Shown: positions 34,429 through 45,682, counted from the first letter of the stretch. The stretch: DNA of 64,000 bases from Panorpa germanica (GCA_963678705.1 OY783216.1:6944001-7008000), one strand, 5' to 3'. Translations and numbers: made by a program. The notes: generated by a model from the sequence alone, not told the origin.

Positions 34429-37400
34429 CTAGATGTAGTCGTCACTTCTGTTTCCTGATAAGAGTCCTGCAGCAATAGTATTTGTATTGGTTTTTCTCTG
34501 CGAAATTTGCTTTACATGAACATCTTTGATTTTATTGGTGACTGCATCGGAAATGGCTAATACTTTATTATCTTTGATTGCTGTTACTTTATGTGGTCCT
34601 GTTTGTGGATTCGTTATCTTCCCTCTTCTTCTAATGTATACTTCTTGTCCCAGTGCTATTTGGGGGTTACTTCTAGTTCTATTTTGGTTTTCTATAACTT
34701 TTTCTTTTTGTTGTTCTATTTTGCTTTTTATCATTTTATATACATTATTCATTTGTTCTTTGTGCATATGCACATATGTAGCGTAGTTTTGAGGTATGAT
34801 TTCTGTTTCTAGGATTTCTCTATGAGGGTGACCAGTCATTATTTCATTTGGTGTAAGTTTTGTTATTGTATTCGGTGTGTTATTATACGCTATGAGACAA
34901 TACATCATCCTTCTTTCTTTGTCAATTTCTTGAGGATAAAGAGTTTTATTTAGTCTATACAATTCTATAATGGTCGAGTGAAGTCTTTCAACTGGTCCAT
35001 TTGATTCGTGGTGCCATGGTGTTGTAAAATGAATATCTATTTTATGTAGTTGCATTAATGTTTTCACTTCTATGTTGTTGAATTCTGAACCGTTATCTGT
35101 TGTAATATTTTCGGGTAATCCGTGTTGTGCAAATATTTCTATTAATGTTCTAGTTGTTTCATCTGCATTTTTTCCTAAGATCCTTTTAATGAAGGCAAAT
35201 TTAGAGAATGTATCAATCAATGTCAAATAGGTAACATTTTCTATAATAAAGGTATCCATATGAAGTGTTTGAAAGGGTTTATCTGGTGTTCTTGTTACGT
35301 TAAGTAGGGGTCTGTTTGGATGTCTTTCGTATTTTGATGTTTGACATACCTGACAATTATTTATATATTCTTGAATGTGTTTGTTCATATAATCCCAATA
35401 GTATTTTTTTCTGATTATTTCTTCTGTTATTGAAATCCCTCGATGTGTAGTCTTTCCTTCATGGAAATGTTTAATAATTTCAATTTCACTTTCTTCTCCT
35501 ATGATTTCTTCTAGTTTCCTTAGACATCTAATTATTTTTAGGTTGGAGAATAACTCTATTTTTATTTGACACGCTACTTGGTATATGTCATCTGAGGAAT
35601 GCATATAGTATTTGTGTTCCATATTTGCGTTTTTAAATGTGTTTAATAATTCTTCTTTTAAGTTTTGTTTAGTTACTTCTATTGTTTCTATGTTTCTGAG
35701 TTTGGTTTTCCTTAATTTATTTTGAGGGTCTGTTAATGTGAATTGAAAAATTAACTGATTTTTCTTGTTATTCACGATTTCATCCGATATAGGTATTCCT
35801 TGATCACTACACTCCTGTGAGTGTACTGTATCGATGGGATCTTCATTATCCAGTTCTTCCAATGCTGTTAGAATTTCATTTTCGTCTATTTCTGCAATCA
35901 TACTTTCTTCTGGTTTATTGCAAATTGTTATACTTATATCATTTTGTTCATATGTTGGCTTATCATAATATTTTTCTTTTCTGTGAACATTTATCCACAT
36001 AGTGTGTGCCTCTTTTTCTGAATCTTCTAGCTTTTCCGGTAAGCACTTAGTTTTGTTTTCCTTTTCAATTTTTCGTTCTATATTAAATTTTTTAATTTTC
36101 TTATTTTCTGCTTTTTCTTGCTTTATACTGTATGACTTTTCTACCTCGAAATATTGTATATTTTGTTTTCCTGGTTCTTCTTGTTTCATGTTTTGTTGTT
36201 TCTCTATTTCAATATCTTGTATAGTTTGCTTTTCTGCTACTTGCTTGATTCTTTGTTGATTTTTTACTTTGAAATCTTGAAAGTTTTGATTTTTTGTTTG
36301 TTGATTAACCTTTTGTTTATTTGGTATTTCAAAATGTTGTATTTCTTGATTCTTTGTTTCTTGTTTGACATTTTGCAGATTTTCTACTTTGAAATCTTGC
36401 ATGTTCTCATCTACTGTGTCTTGTTTGACGTTTATTTCAACAATTGAATTTTCATCGGTTTTTATTTTAATAAATGTTTTAACATCTTTTTCGTTTACTT
36501 CTGTATTCCAAACTTCATCTGTAGTGTTTTCACTCTGTACTTTGATTTCAGTATTATATAGTTCCAATTTATTTGAATTCTGAAAGTATATCGGTATCAC
36601 GGTATCATTAATGGTTAACATCTTTTTATTGAAGTTAATATTAGCTCCAAGTTTTGTCAACAAATCCATTCCTAGTAATCCATCAAATTTATCACTACAT
36701 TTAAACAAAAAGACTTTACAAATGTCTTGACTCTTAAATATTGGAAATATGGGGATGTGAGCCACTTTATTATGGTATGTGGTACCATGGGCCGTCTGAA
36801 TACAAAAATCTTCTTCAGAAATACATTGGGGTAAATTTCTGTATATCAAATTGGGGTTAATTATGGTTTTGGATGATCCGGTGTCTATAAGTAATTTTAT
36901 GTTGAGTTTGTTATCAATTATATAGGGTAGGAAATTACTTGATGTTATATTATTAATTGTTATATTTTCTCTGCTTCCAATCTGTGAATTAATTACTGAT
37001 GTAGTATCCATAGGTGTCCACTGCTTCTTAATAGGTTCATTAGGGTATCGGTTCCATAAGTTGCTTTCTTTGGAGACCTTTGTATTTGGTGCTCGCCAAT
37101 TTTGTTGATGGGGTTGTTGAAAATTGCTCTGTCTCCGTGATTGATTATCATTAAAATCGGATGTGTGGGAATTTTTAAATTTTTCCGATTGTTTAGGGTA
37201 GTTGAATGTTCTTTGTGTCATTCTGACTGGTTGTTGTACCAGATTATTATTCGTATTTTCTTGCCTTTGCCAATTCCTGTCGTTCTGTTCTTCTGTTACA
37301 ATAGAGATTGCTTGTTCCAGTGTAGTGGGTGCTCTGGTTCTCAAGAATGATCCAAAAGGTTCCCTTAAGCCTGCTTTAAAAGATTTTAGAGCCACTTCGT

Positions 37401-37896
37401 CGTACATTTTTGTCTTCATATTTCTTTCTTCTATTGCTCCATTGCATTTTTGGTTAGCATATAATAATGCTCTCAATTTTCTACATTTTTCATAGAATTC
37501 AAGGAATGTTTCATTCCTCTGCCTTATTTCCATCAGTTCTCGCAGTAATGACATCTCATCTCTAGGGTCGCAAAATGCTTGTGTCAATGTCATTTTAATT
37601 TCTGCCCAGCTCTGTATGTCCCTTCCTTCTATTAGTGAGGCAGCTTTTCCAATCAATTTTGCTCGAATCGCTTCTATTAAAGCGACGTTGTCGAAGCAAT
37701 CTAATCTACTTTCATTGAAAAATTGGCCCAGTAACAATTCGCTTGTTCTGATGTAGTCCGGTAAGCCTTCGGATCTACCATCATACTCTTTTATCATTCC
37801 CAAATATTGTTGGAAATTATTATTAGTTGACGTTGTCATTTTTTCTTTTTTATTTATATTCAATTGTGTAAAAAGGTAATTCAATTGATCTGCCAT
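34429..37896 (-). CDS. Gag-like/protease/integrase polyprotein of the LTR element
   Basis: An 1155-residue frame. The gag-like region is about 1-210 (LPDYIRTSELLLGQF; WAEIKMTLTQAFCDPRDE, typical of insect gypsy-group gag), followed by a Gln/Asn-rich basic tail to about 300 and no zinc knuckle. The aspartic protease is about 330-415, with catalytic DTGSS at 338 and GLLGMDLL near 406. Residues about 495-610 form a Lys/Gln-rich linker of roughly 20-residue repeats (QDFKVENLQNVKQ-like). The integrase is about 800-1110: the HHCC finger (812-851) and the DD35E triad D881, D934, E970 are all present, followed by a basic C-terminal domain. No polymerase part is recognised in the element. The start is the first ATG after the primer site and leader. 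The plus-strand frames opposite are shadows. Confidence 0.88.
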   Translation of the reverse strand: MADQLNYLFTQLNINKKEKMTTSTNNNFQQYLGMIKEYDGRSEGLPDYIRTSELLLGQFFNESRLDCFDNVALIEAIRAKLIGKAASLIEGRDIQSWAEIKMTLTQAFCDPRDEMSLLRELMEIRQRNETFLEFYEKCRKLRALLYANQKCNGAIEERNMKTKMYDEVALKSFKAGLREPFGSFLRTRAPTTLEQAISIVTEEQNDRNWQRQENTNNNLVQQPVRMTQRTFNYPKQSEKFKNSHTSDFNDNQSRRQSNFQQPHQQNWRAPNTKVSKESNLWNRYPNEPIKKQWTPMDTTSVINSQIGSRENITINNITSSNFLPYIIDNKLNIKLLIDTGSSKTIINPNLIYRNLPQCISEEDFCIQTAHGTTYHNKVAHIPIFPIFKSQDICKVFLFKCSDKFDGLLGMDLLTKLGANINFNKKMLTINDTVIPIYFQNSNKLELYNTEIKVQSENTTDEVWNTEVNEKDVKTFIKIKTDENSIVEINVKQDTVDENMQDFKVENLQNVKQETKNQEIQHFEIPNKQKVNQQTKNQNFQDFKVKNQQRIKQVAEKQTIQDIEIEKQQNMKQEEPGKQNIQYFEVEKSYSIKQEKAENKKIKKFNIERKIEKENKTKCLPEKLEDSEKEAHTMWINVHRKEKYYDKPTYEQNDISITICNKPEESMIAEIDENEILTALEELDNEDPIDTVHSQECSDQGIPISDEIVNNKKNQLIFQFTLTDPQNKLRKTKLRNIETIEVTKQNLKEELLNTFKNANMEHKYYMHSSDDIYQVACQIKIELFSNLKIIRCLRKLEEIIGEESEIEIIKHFHEGKTTHRGISITEEIIRKKYYWDYMNKHIQEYINNCQVCQTSKYERHPNRPLLNVTRTPDKPFQTLHMDTFIIENVTYLTLIDTFSKFAFIKRILGKNADETTRTLIEIFAQHGLPENITTDNGSEFNNIEVKTLMQLHKIDIHFTTPWHHESNGPVERLHSTIIELYRLNKTLYPQEIDKERRMMYCLIAYNNTPNTITKLTPNEIMTGHPHREILETEIIPQNYATYVHMHKEQMNNVYKMIKSKIEQQKEKVIENQNRTRSNPQIALGQEVYIRRRGKITNPQTGPHKVTAIKDNKVLAISDAVTNKIKDVHVKQISQRKTNTNTIAAGLLSGNRSDDYI

Positions 37897-38093
37897 ATAT
37901 TAATAGATGAACCTTTAATCTTCTTGTAGTCCTTTGTCCTTGGTCCTTAGTTATCAGTTCACTTCACTATATTTTACACAGCTTATTTTTAATTTTATTT
38001 AATTTTTGAATCTTCTTCCCTGGGGTGAATAGATTTGTTCTTTTCCGTCACGATGCTTTGGTTTTATCTCCGCCGCTAGACGACGACTGCGCC
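37897..38093 (-). other. Leader of the LTR element
   Basis: About 197 bases between the 5' LTR and the ORF start. It carries the primer site at its LTR-proximal end and is otherwise unremarkable. Confidence 0.6.
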
Positions 38094-38094
38094 A
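38084..38094 (-). promoter_or_regulatory. Primer-binding site (tRNA-Ser type)
   Basis: The minus strand reads TGGCGCAGTCG, sharing its first T with the last base of the LTR. This complements the 3' end of insect tRNA-Ser (CGACTGC-G-CCA), the primer used by 17.6/297-type errantiviruses. Confidence 0.75.
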
Positions 38095-41000
38095 GTTATG
38101 TTATTGCTAGTTATGTTATTAGTAAATAACAATATTTAAAATAGTATATACTTTATTTATATTGATAAATAAAGCTTCTCTACAATTATCTACCTTTTAT
38201 TACAAATATTATTTCCTCGATGGAGTTATGTTATTGCTAGTTATGTTATTAGTAAATAACAATAGTTAAAATAGTATATACTTTATTTATATTGATAAAT
38301 AAAGCTTCTCTACAATTATCTACCTTTTATTACAAATATTATCTCCTCGATGGAGTTATGTTATTGCTAGTTATGTTATTAGTAAATAACAATAGTTAAA
38401 ATAGTATATACTTTATTTATATTGATAAATAAAGCTTCTCTACAATTATCTACCTTTTATTACAAATATTATCTCCTCGATGGAGTTATGTTATTGCTAG
38501 TTATGTTATTAGTAAATAACAATAGTTAAAATAGTATATACTTTATTTATATTGATAAATAAAGCTTCTCTACAATTATCTACCTTTTATTACAAATATT
38601 ATCTCCTCGATGGAGTTATGTTATTGCTAGTTATGTTATTAGTAAATAACAATAGTTAAAATAGTATATACTTTATTTATATTGATAAATAAAGCTTCTC
38701 TACAATTATCTACCTTTTATTACAAATATTATCTCCTCGATGGAGTTATGTTATTGCTAGTTATGTTATTAGTAAATAACAATAGTTAAAATAGTATATA
38801 CTTTATTTATATTGATAAATAAAGCTTCTCTACAATTATCTACCTTTTATTACAAATATTATCTCCTCGATGGAGTTATGTTATTGCTAGTTATGTTATT
38901 AGTAAATAACAATAGTTAAAATAGTATATACTTTATTTATATTGATAAATAAAGCTTCTCTACAATTATCTACCTTTTATTACAAATATTATCTCCTCGA
39001 TGGAGTTATGTTATTGCTAGTTATGTTATTAGTAAATAACAATAGTTAAAATAGTATATACTTTATTTATATTGATAAATAAAGCTTCTCTACAATTATC
39101 TACCTTTTATTACAAATATTATCTCCTCGATGGAGTTATGTTATTGCTAGTTATGTTATTAGTAAATAACAATAGTTAAAATAGTATATACTTTATTTAT
39201 ATTGATAAATAAAGCTTCTCTACAATTATCTACCTTTTATTACAAATATTATCTCCTCGATGGAGTTATGTTATTGCTAGTTATGTTATTAGTAAATAAC
39301 AATAGTTAAAATAGTATATACTTTATTTATATTGATAAATAAAGCTTCTCTACAATTATCTACCTTTTATTACAAATATTATCTCCTCGATGGAGTTATG
39401 TTATTGCTAGTTATGTTATTAGTAAATAACAATAGTTAAAATAGTATATACTTTATTTATATTGATAAATAAAGCTTCTCTACAATTATCTACCTTTTAT
39501 TACAAATATTATCTCCTCGATGGAGTTATGTTATTGCTAGTTATGTTATTAGTAAATAACAATAGTTAAAATAGTATATACTTTATTTATATTGATAAAT
39601 AAAGCTTCTCTACAATTATCTACCTTTTATTACAAATATTATTTCCTCGATGGAGTTATGTTATTGCTAGTTATGTTATTAGTAAATAACAATAGTTAAA
39701 ATAGTATATACTTTATTTATATTGATAAATAAAGCTTCTCTACAATTATCTACCTTTTATTACAAATATTATCTCCTCGATGGAGTTATGTTATTGCTAG
39801 TTATGTTATTAGTAAATAACAATAGTTAAAATAGTATATACTTTATTTATATTGATAAATAAAGCTTCTCTACAATTATCTACCTTTTATTACAAATATT
39901 ATCTCCTCGATGGAGTTATGTTATTGCTAGTTATGTTATTAGTAAATAACAATAGTTAAAATAGTATATACTTTATTTATATTGATAAATAAAGCTTCTC
40001 TACAATTATCTACCTTTTATTACAAATATTATCTCCTCGATGGAGTTATGTTATTGCTAGTTATGTTATTAGTAAATAACAATAGTTAAAATAGTATATA
40101 CTTTATTTATATTGATAAATAAAGCTTCTCTACAATTATCTACCTTTTATTACAAATATTATCTCCTCGATGGAGTTATGTTATTGCTAGTTATGTTATT
40201 AGTAAATAACAATAGTTAAAATAGTATATACTTTATTTATATTGATAAATAAAGCTTCTCTACAATTATCTACCTTTTATTACAAATATTATCTCCTCGA
40301 TGGAGTTATGTTATTGCTAGTTATGTTATTAGTAAATAACAATAGTTAAAATAGTATATACTTTATTTATATTGATAAATAAAGCTTCTCTACAATTATC
40401 TACCTTTTATTACAAATATTATCTCCTCGATGGAGTTATGTTATTGCTAGTTATGTTATTAGTAAATAACAATAGTTAAAATAGTATATACTTTATTTAT
40501 ATTGATAAATAAAGCTTCTCTACAATTATCTACCTTTTATTACAAATATTATCTCCTCGATGGAGTTATGTTATTGCTAGTTATGTTATTAGTAAATAAC
40601 AATAGTTAAAATAGTATATACTTTATTTATATTGATAAATAAAGCTTCTCTACAATTATCTACCTTTTATTACAAATATTATCTCCTCGATGGAGTTATG
40701 TTATTGCTAGTTATGTTATTAGTAAATAACAATAGTTAAAATAGTATATACTTTATTTATATTGATAAATAAAGCTTCTCTACAATTATCTACCTTTTAT
40801 TACAAATATTATCTCCTCGATGGAGTTATGTTATTGCTAGTTATGTTATTAGTAAATAACAATAGTTAAAATAGTATATACTTTATTTATATTGATAAAT
40901 AAAGCTTCTCTACAATTATCTACCTTTTATTACAAATATTATCTCCTCGATGGAGTTATGTTATTGCTAGTTATGTTATTAGTAAATAACAATAGTTAAA

Positions 41001-43163
41001 ATAGTATATACTTTATTTATATTGATAAATAAAGCTTCTCTACAATTATCTACCTTTTATTACAAATATTATCTCCTCGATGGAGTTATGTTATTGCTAG
41101 TTATGTTATTAGTAAATAACAATAGTTAAAATAGTATATACTTTATTTATATTGATAAATAAAGCTTCTCTACAATTATCTACCTTTTATTACAAATATT
41201 ATCTCCTCGATGGAGTTATGTTATTGCTAGTTATGTTATTAGTAAATAACAATAGTTAAAATAGTATATACTTTATTTATATTGATAAATAAAGCTTCTC
41301 TACAATTATCTACCTTTTATTACAAATATTATCTCCTCGATGGAGTTATGTTATTGCTAGTTATGTTATTAGTAAATAACAATAGTTAAAATAGTATATA
41401 CTTTATTTATATTGATAAATAAAGCTTCTCTACAATTATCTACCTTTTATTACAAATATTATCTCCTCGATGGAGTTATGTTATTGCTAGTTATGTTATT
41501 AGTAAATAACAATAGTTAAAATAGTATATACTTTATTTATATTGATAAATAAAGCTTCTCTACAATTATCTACCTTTTATTACAAATATTATCTCCTCGA
41601 TGGAGTTATGTTATTGCTAGTTATGTTATTAGTAAATAACAATAGTTAAAATAGTATATACTTTATTTATATTGATAAATAAAGCTTCTCTACAATTATC
41701 TACCTTTTATTACAAATATTATCTCCTCGATGGAGTTATGTTATTGCTAGTTATGTTATTAGTAAATAACAATAGTTAAAATAGTATATACTTTATTTAT
41801 ATTGATAAATAAAGCTTCTCTACAATTATCTACCTTTTATTACAAATATTATCTCCTCGATGGAGTTATGTTATTGCTAGTTATGTTATTAGTAAATAAC
41901 AATAGTTAAAATAGTATATACTTTATTTATATTGATAAATAAAGCTTCTCTACAATTATCTACCTTTTATTACAAATATTATCTCCTCGATGGAGTTATG
42001 TTATTGCTAGTTATGTTATTAGTAAATAACAATAGTTAAAATAGTATATACTTTATTTATATTGATAAATAAAGCTTCTCTACAATTATCTACCTTTTAT
42101 TACAAATATTATCTCCTCGATGGAGTTATGTTATTGCTAGTTATGTTATTAGTAAATAACAATAGTTAAAATAGTATATACTTTATTTATATTGATAAAT
42201 AAAGCTTCTCTACAATTATCTACCTTTTATTACAAATATTATTTCCTCGATGGAGTTATGTTATTGCTAGTTATGTTATTAGTAAATAACAATAGTTAAA
42301 ATAGTATATACTTTATTTATATTGATAAATAAAGCTTCTCTACAATTATCTACCTTTTATTACAAATATTATCTCCTCGATGGAGTTATGTTATTGCTAG
42401 TTATGTTATTAGTAAATAACAATAGTTAAAATAGTATATACTTTATTTATATTGATAAATAAAGCTTCTCTACAATTATCTACCTTTTATTACAAATATT
42501 ATTTCCTCGATGGAGTTATGTTATTGCTAGTTATGTTATTAGTAAATAACAATAGTTAAAATAGTATATACTTTATTTATATTGATAAATAAAGCTTCTC
42601 TACAATTATCTACCTTTTATTACAAATATTATCTCCTCGATGGAGTTATGTTATTGCTAGTTATGTTATTAGTAAATAACAATAGTTAAAATAGTATATA
42701 CTTTATTTATATTGATAAATAAAGCTTCTCTACAATTATCTACCTTTTATTACAAATATTATTTCCTCGATGGAGTTATGTTATTGCTAGTTATGTTATT
42801 AGTAAATAACAATAGTTAAAATAGTATATACTTTATTTATATTGATAAATAAAGCTTCTCTACAATTATCTACCTTTTATTACAAATATTATCTCCTCGA
42901 TGGAGTTATGTTATTGCTAGTTATGTTATTAGTAAATAACAATAGTTAAAATAGTATATACTTTATTTATATTGATAAATAAAGCTTCTCTACAATTATC
43001 TACCTTTTATTACAAATATTATTTCCTCGATGGAGTTATGTTATTGCTAGTTATGTTATTAGTAAATAACAATAGTTAAAATAGTATATACTTTATTTAT
43101 ATTGATAAATAAAGCTTCTCTACAATTATCTACCTTTTATTACAAATATTATCTCCTCGATGG
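38094..43163. repeat. 130-bp tandem array, 39 units
   Basis: Same unit as the array at 32667-34226, in the same orientation, as expected for LTRs. No other sequence interrupts it over 5,070 bases. There are no spacers and no higher-order period other than the 260-bp T/C alternation in the last eight units. Confidence 0.93.
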
Positions 43164-43311
43164 AGTATAACTAAACTACTTAAAACAACTGAATTAATTA
43201 ATAGTTAAACAAATTGATTTAAGACAATGTGATTTTTATATTATTATTTGGTTACTTAGATAATATATTTATTATCTTGTTTAAGCATGATATTAGGGTC
43301 ACTTTATAACT
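38094..43311 (-). repeat. 5' LTR: 39 x 130-bp array plus 148-bp unique part
   Basis: Same layout as the 3' LTR but with 39 units (38093 to 43163 = 39 x 130). The unit next to the primer site has one private difference (AATATTTAAA for AATAGTTAAA). The C/T site reads T in unit 1, C in 2-11, T in 12, C in 13-31, then strictly alternates T,C through units 32-39. The unique 148 bases at 43164-43311 match those of the other LTR as far as read. An LTR of 5.2 kb is far above the usual few hundred bases. Confidence 0.92.
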
Positions 43312-43315
43312 CGTG
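43312..43315. repeat. LTR element target-site duplication, right
   Basis: CGTG directly after the LTR, matching 32663-32666. Confidence 0.8.
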
Positions 43316-43816
43316 CAAACTGTGTTTTAACGATGCATCAGTGTTTCCCAAACTGTGGTTAAAGGATATTGTTTTCAATAATATCAAAACCAATCTCGTA
43401 AACTAATAGTTTTAGTACATAGTAAAATATTAACAACATAGGAAATTAATGTACTTTGAAAATCAGAGTAAGGGGTCTAAATCAGATGCAGATTTAGATG
43501 TTCGTTTATTATATATGTAAACACTAAAATATAAATGAAGCTGGAGATCTGATACACACTTCAGATTTTTGGTTGCAATCATATCTTATAAATCGTATAG
43601 GCAATCAAATGCAGATCGCTCACCGTCATTTCTCTTAAAAGTCTGCTTCGGTGTATACCATATGTACAACTATCAGGCTAAAGCTACTATAAGGCGTATT
43701 GCACACTGAATGCATATTTCAGTGACGATGAATTCGTACTCAGAGCTAACCGACTCCTGTGATCTTTGCATGTGTTGTGTCACAATACATACATACCACG
43801 TACCGATACGGTAAAC
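43316..43816. other. Non-coding, nothing recognised
   Basis: AT-rich flank of the LTR element. The minus-strand frame at 43673-43858 partly lies in a dispersed repeat and is not supported as a gene. Confidence 0.4.
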
Positions 43817-43945
43817 TTGTGTACTGTAGGGTGCATTGGAGCTGTTTTGTACTAACATAATTTATCATAAGAGCAACTTTTACTTTAATTTTTATCGATG
43901 CACCACTGTTATGAAAGAGACTATTGCATTATCTTTAGTATCCCC
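43817..43945 (+). repeat. Dispersed repeat family F, copy 1
   Basis: The blocks GTGCATTGGAG, ATAATTTATCATAAGAGCA, ACTTTAATTTTTATCGAT and GCACCACTG recur in the same order at 48757-48880 (GTGTATTGGAG, ATAATTTATCATGAGAGCA, the same ACTTTAATTTTTATCGAT, ACACTACTG). It is non-coding and of unknown class. Confidence 0.55.
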
Positions 43946-45126
43946 TTCCAGTGTATTTGTTTAGTCTCTTCCATGTATTCGTTTGATTAAAATTCGCTAC
44001 GAGAGTATGTAACGCACGTATTCGTACGGCTTAGCCGTTTGCAGTATGCGAGGGTTCATTACATTTACAGGGTTCCGATAGGTAAAACGTTGAAATTTGT
44101 TAAACATTGTTTTAAGTTCCTGAAAGTTATGCTGACCCCTTCGAGCCCACAAATCAGAGTACAGTCCATGACCTTAATAACATCTTACTATTAACTATTA
44201 TTCTCTACTACTACTATTTTATATATTTGTCATATTCAGTCTCGATAGTAAAGTAGATTTATTTTCCTGTAAATGAAATAAATTTTCCATAAACACATTG
44301 ATCTAATATGTGACAATTTCCTTTTCCCCTACGTTTTTCTATCAAAATATATATTCAAAAATATTTCCTTATTTTTATTTTATTTCCTTTATAAAATACT
44401 TTGAAACTTTAACAAAAATAAATAACATTCTTGTGTGGCGGCGCTGCATTTTGTGTGATTCCGTTACAAACGTTCCGTTGACAAGGAAATGGACTCAAAA
44501 CTCTGTGAGTTGTTAAATTGTTCAGAAAAGTATCTATTACGGTTTACATTATGAAAATTATATTGTGAAAAATATTGTGAAATGAGTAGAGAAGTCTTAT
44601 TGAAAATCTATTTTGTGTTGAAAGTAATAATAACAAAAAAAAATAATGGAAAAACGATTCAAGCGATGGAAACGGACTACTTGTGACTTTTCGAAGTAAA
44701 AATGTTTTGTTGTATTGAATTAAATTTCATTTTTTTTTTCAATGGAAATATTTCATTGGCTTCTTTTTTAGAAACACTTTTCTCAGAAATAAACTTCATT
44801 TCTTTTGGACTATATGCTTTATAACATTAGTCGAAAAATGGAAATATTTGATTTTGTTTTCAAATTACAAAGTATCCGCTTGGACGATACAAAGCTCAAT
44901 TACCAATTTTGGAAAGAACCGATTTTGTATAAATTAATACTAAAATTTATAATTAATGCATTAAATCTTTAGTCTTTTTTATGCAGCTCGTAGTTCAGCT
45001 TGATTAGTTCCTTTAAGGAATTGAGTTAAGGTTTCTAGACATATGGTATTACACACATATACAATCCCGCAGGTATACAATAATATAGGCAATAAAATAA
45101 TTATTTCCGCATACTATATAACACAT
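43946..45126. other. Non-coding, nothing recognised
   Basis: AT-rich sequence. The frame at 44310-44516 shows no recognisable features. No element is recognised. Confidence 0.4.
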
Positions 45127-45285
45127 CACTCTATAAGTTCGTAGTATGACATATAGATGGCGTCACTATTGACAAATGATTTTTAGATAGTACCAACCTT
45201 CAAACGATATGTGCCAAAATTTCATGACATTTCGACAGTGGTTTTAGATAGTTATGAAACAATCTGAATTTCGTGTATTGATAAA
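45127..45285 (+). mobile_element. Mariner 5' end relic with transposase start
   Basis: CACTCTATAAGTTCGTAGTA and CATATAGATGGCG resemble mariner 5' untranslated sequence. They are followed at 45253-45285 by an ATG frame MKQSEFRVLIK. Mariner transposases of the mauritiana/cecropia type begin with closely similar residues (M-x-x-x-EFRVLIK). Homology stops immediately afterwards with an in-frame stop, so the catalytic domain and the 3' end are absent. It is a 3'-truncated dead copy. Confidence 0.6.
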
Positions 45286-45682
45286 GCCATAAACTGCCTA
45301 TATAAGGCACCAAAAAAAAAAACATGAATCAAAAATTTAATTAAAATATGTAATATAAATTTATTATTGGGAAATAAACCCAACTGGTATGAGTACCTAA
45401 GATAACAGTCATTTTTTCGTCATCGTTCTGTAACCTACCGCACGCCTGACACCACAAAAGTTGGCTTATATTTGATATTATTTTTCTGCGTTAAAAGTGT
45501 ATTATAATTCTGTATCCTTTTAACAAAATGCTCTATGATAAATGTTAATCGCATAACCTCCGTAGAATAAAATCAACCTTCAAATAATATTTCTCTAGAT
45601 TATAGTACAGCAAAAAACACAAAAAAACGAAAATAAAAAACGACAAACCATAAAAAGACAAAAGATATTATAATGCACTCAA
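45286..45682. other. Non-coding, nothing recognised
   Basis: AT-rich with A runs. No feature recognised. Confidence 0.4.

Larger units (their letters stand above)
32667..43311 (-). mobile_element. Young gypsy/errantivirus-like LTR element with satellite-bearing LTRs
   Basis: A 10.6-kb minus-strand element flanked by CGTG. LTR ends are AGTTAT...ATAACT, as in gypsy-group errantiviruses, rather than TG...CA. The 3' LTR is 32667-34374 (1,708 bp) and the 5' LTR is 38094-43311 (5,218 bp). A primer site complementary to tRNA-Ser adjoins the 5' LTR and a purine tract adjoins the 3' LTR. Recognised internal parts are gag-like, aspartic protease and integrase, all in one frame; no polymerase or envelope part is recognised. 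It is thus incomplete as an autonomous element, though its frame reads whole. The 148-bp unique parts of the two LTRs look identical, so insertion was recent. The LTRs differ in length by exactly 27 of the 130-bp units. Confidence 0.9.

Noticed and set aside
34526-37495. Plus-strand open frames opposite the LTR element ORF
   Set aside because: They are hydrophobic, pyrimidine-rich shadows of the minus-strand Lys/Gln-rich coding sequence.
38094-43163. CRISPR-like array
   Set aside because: Units are directly adjacent and 130 bp long with no unique spacers, in eukaryotic DNA, and form part of an LTR.
32667-43311. Centromeric or free-standing satellite with an element inserted in it
   Set aside because: CGTG duplication lies outside both arrays, both arrays are followed by the same 148-bp sequence, and a primer site and purine tract abut them. 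They are LTRs.
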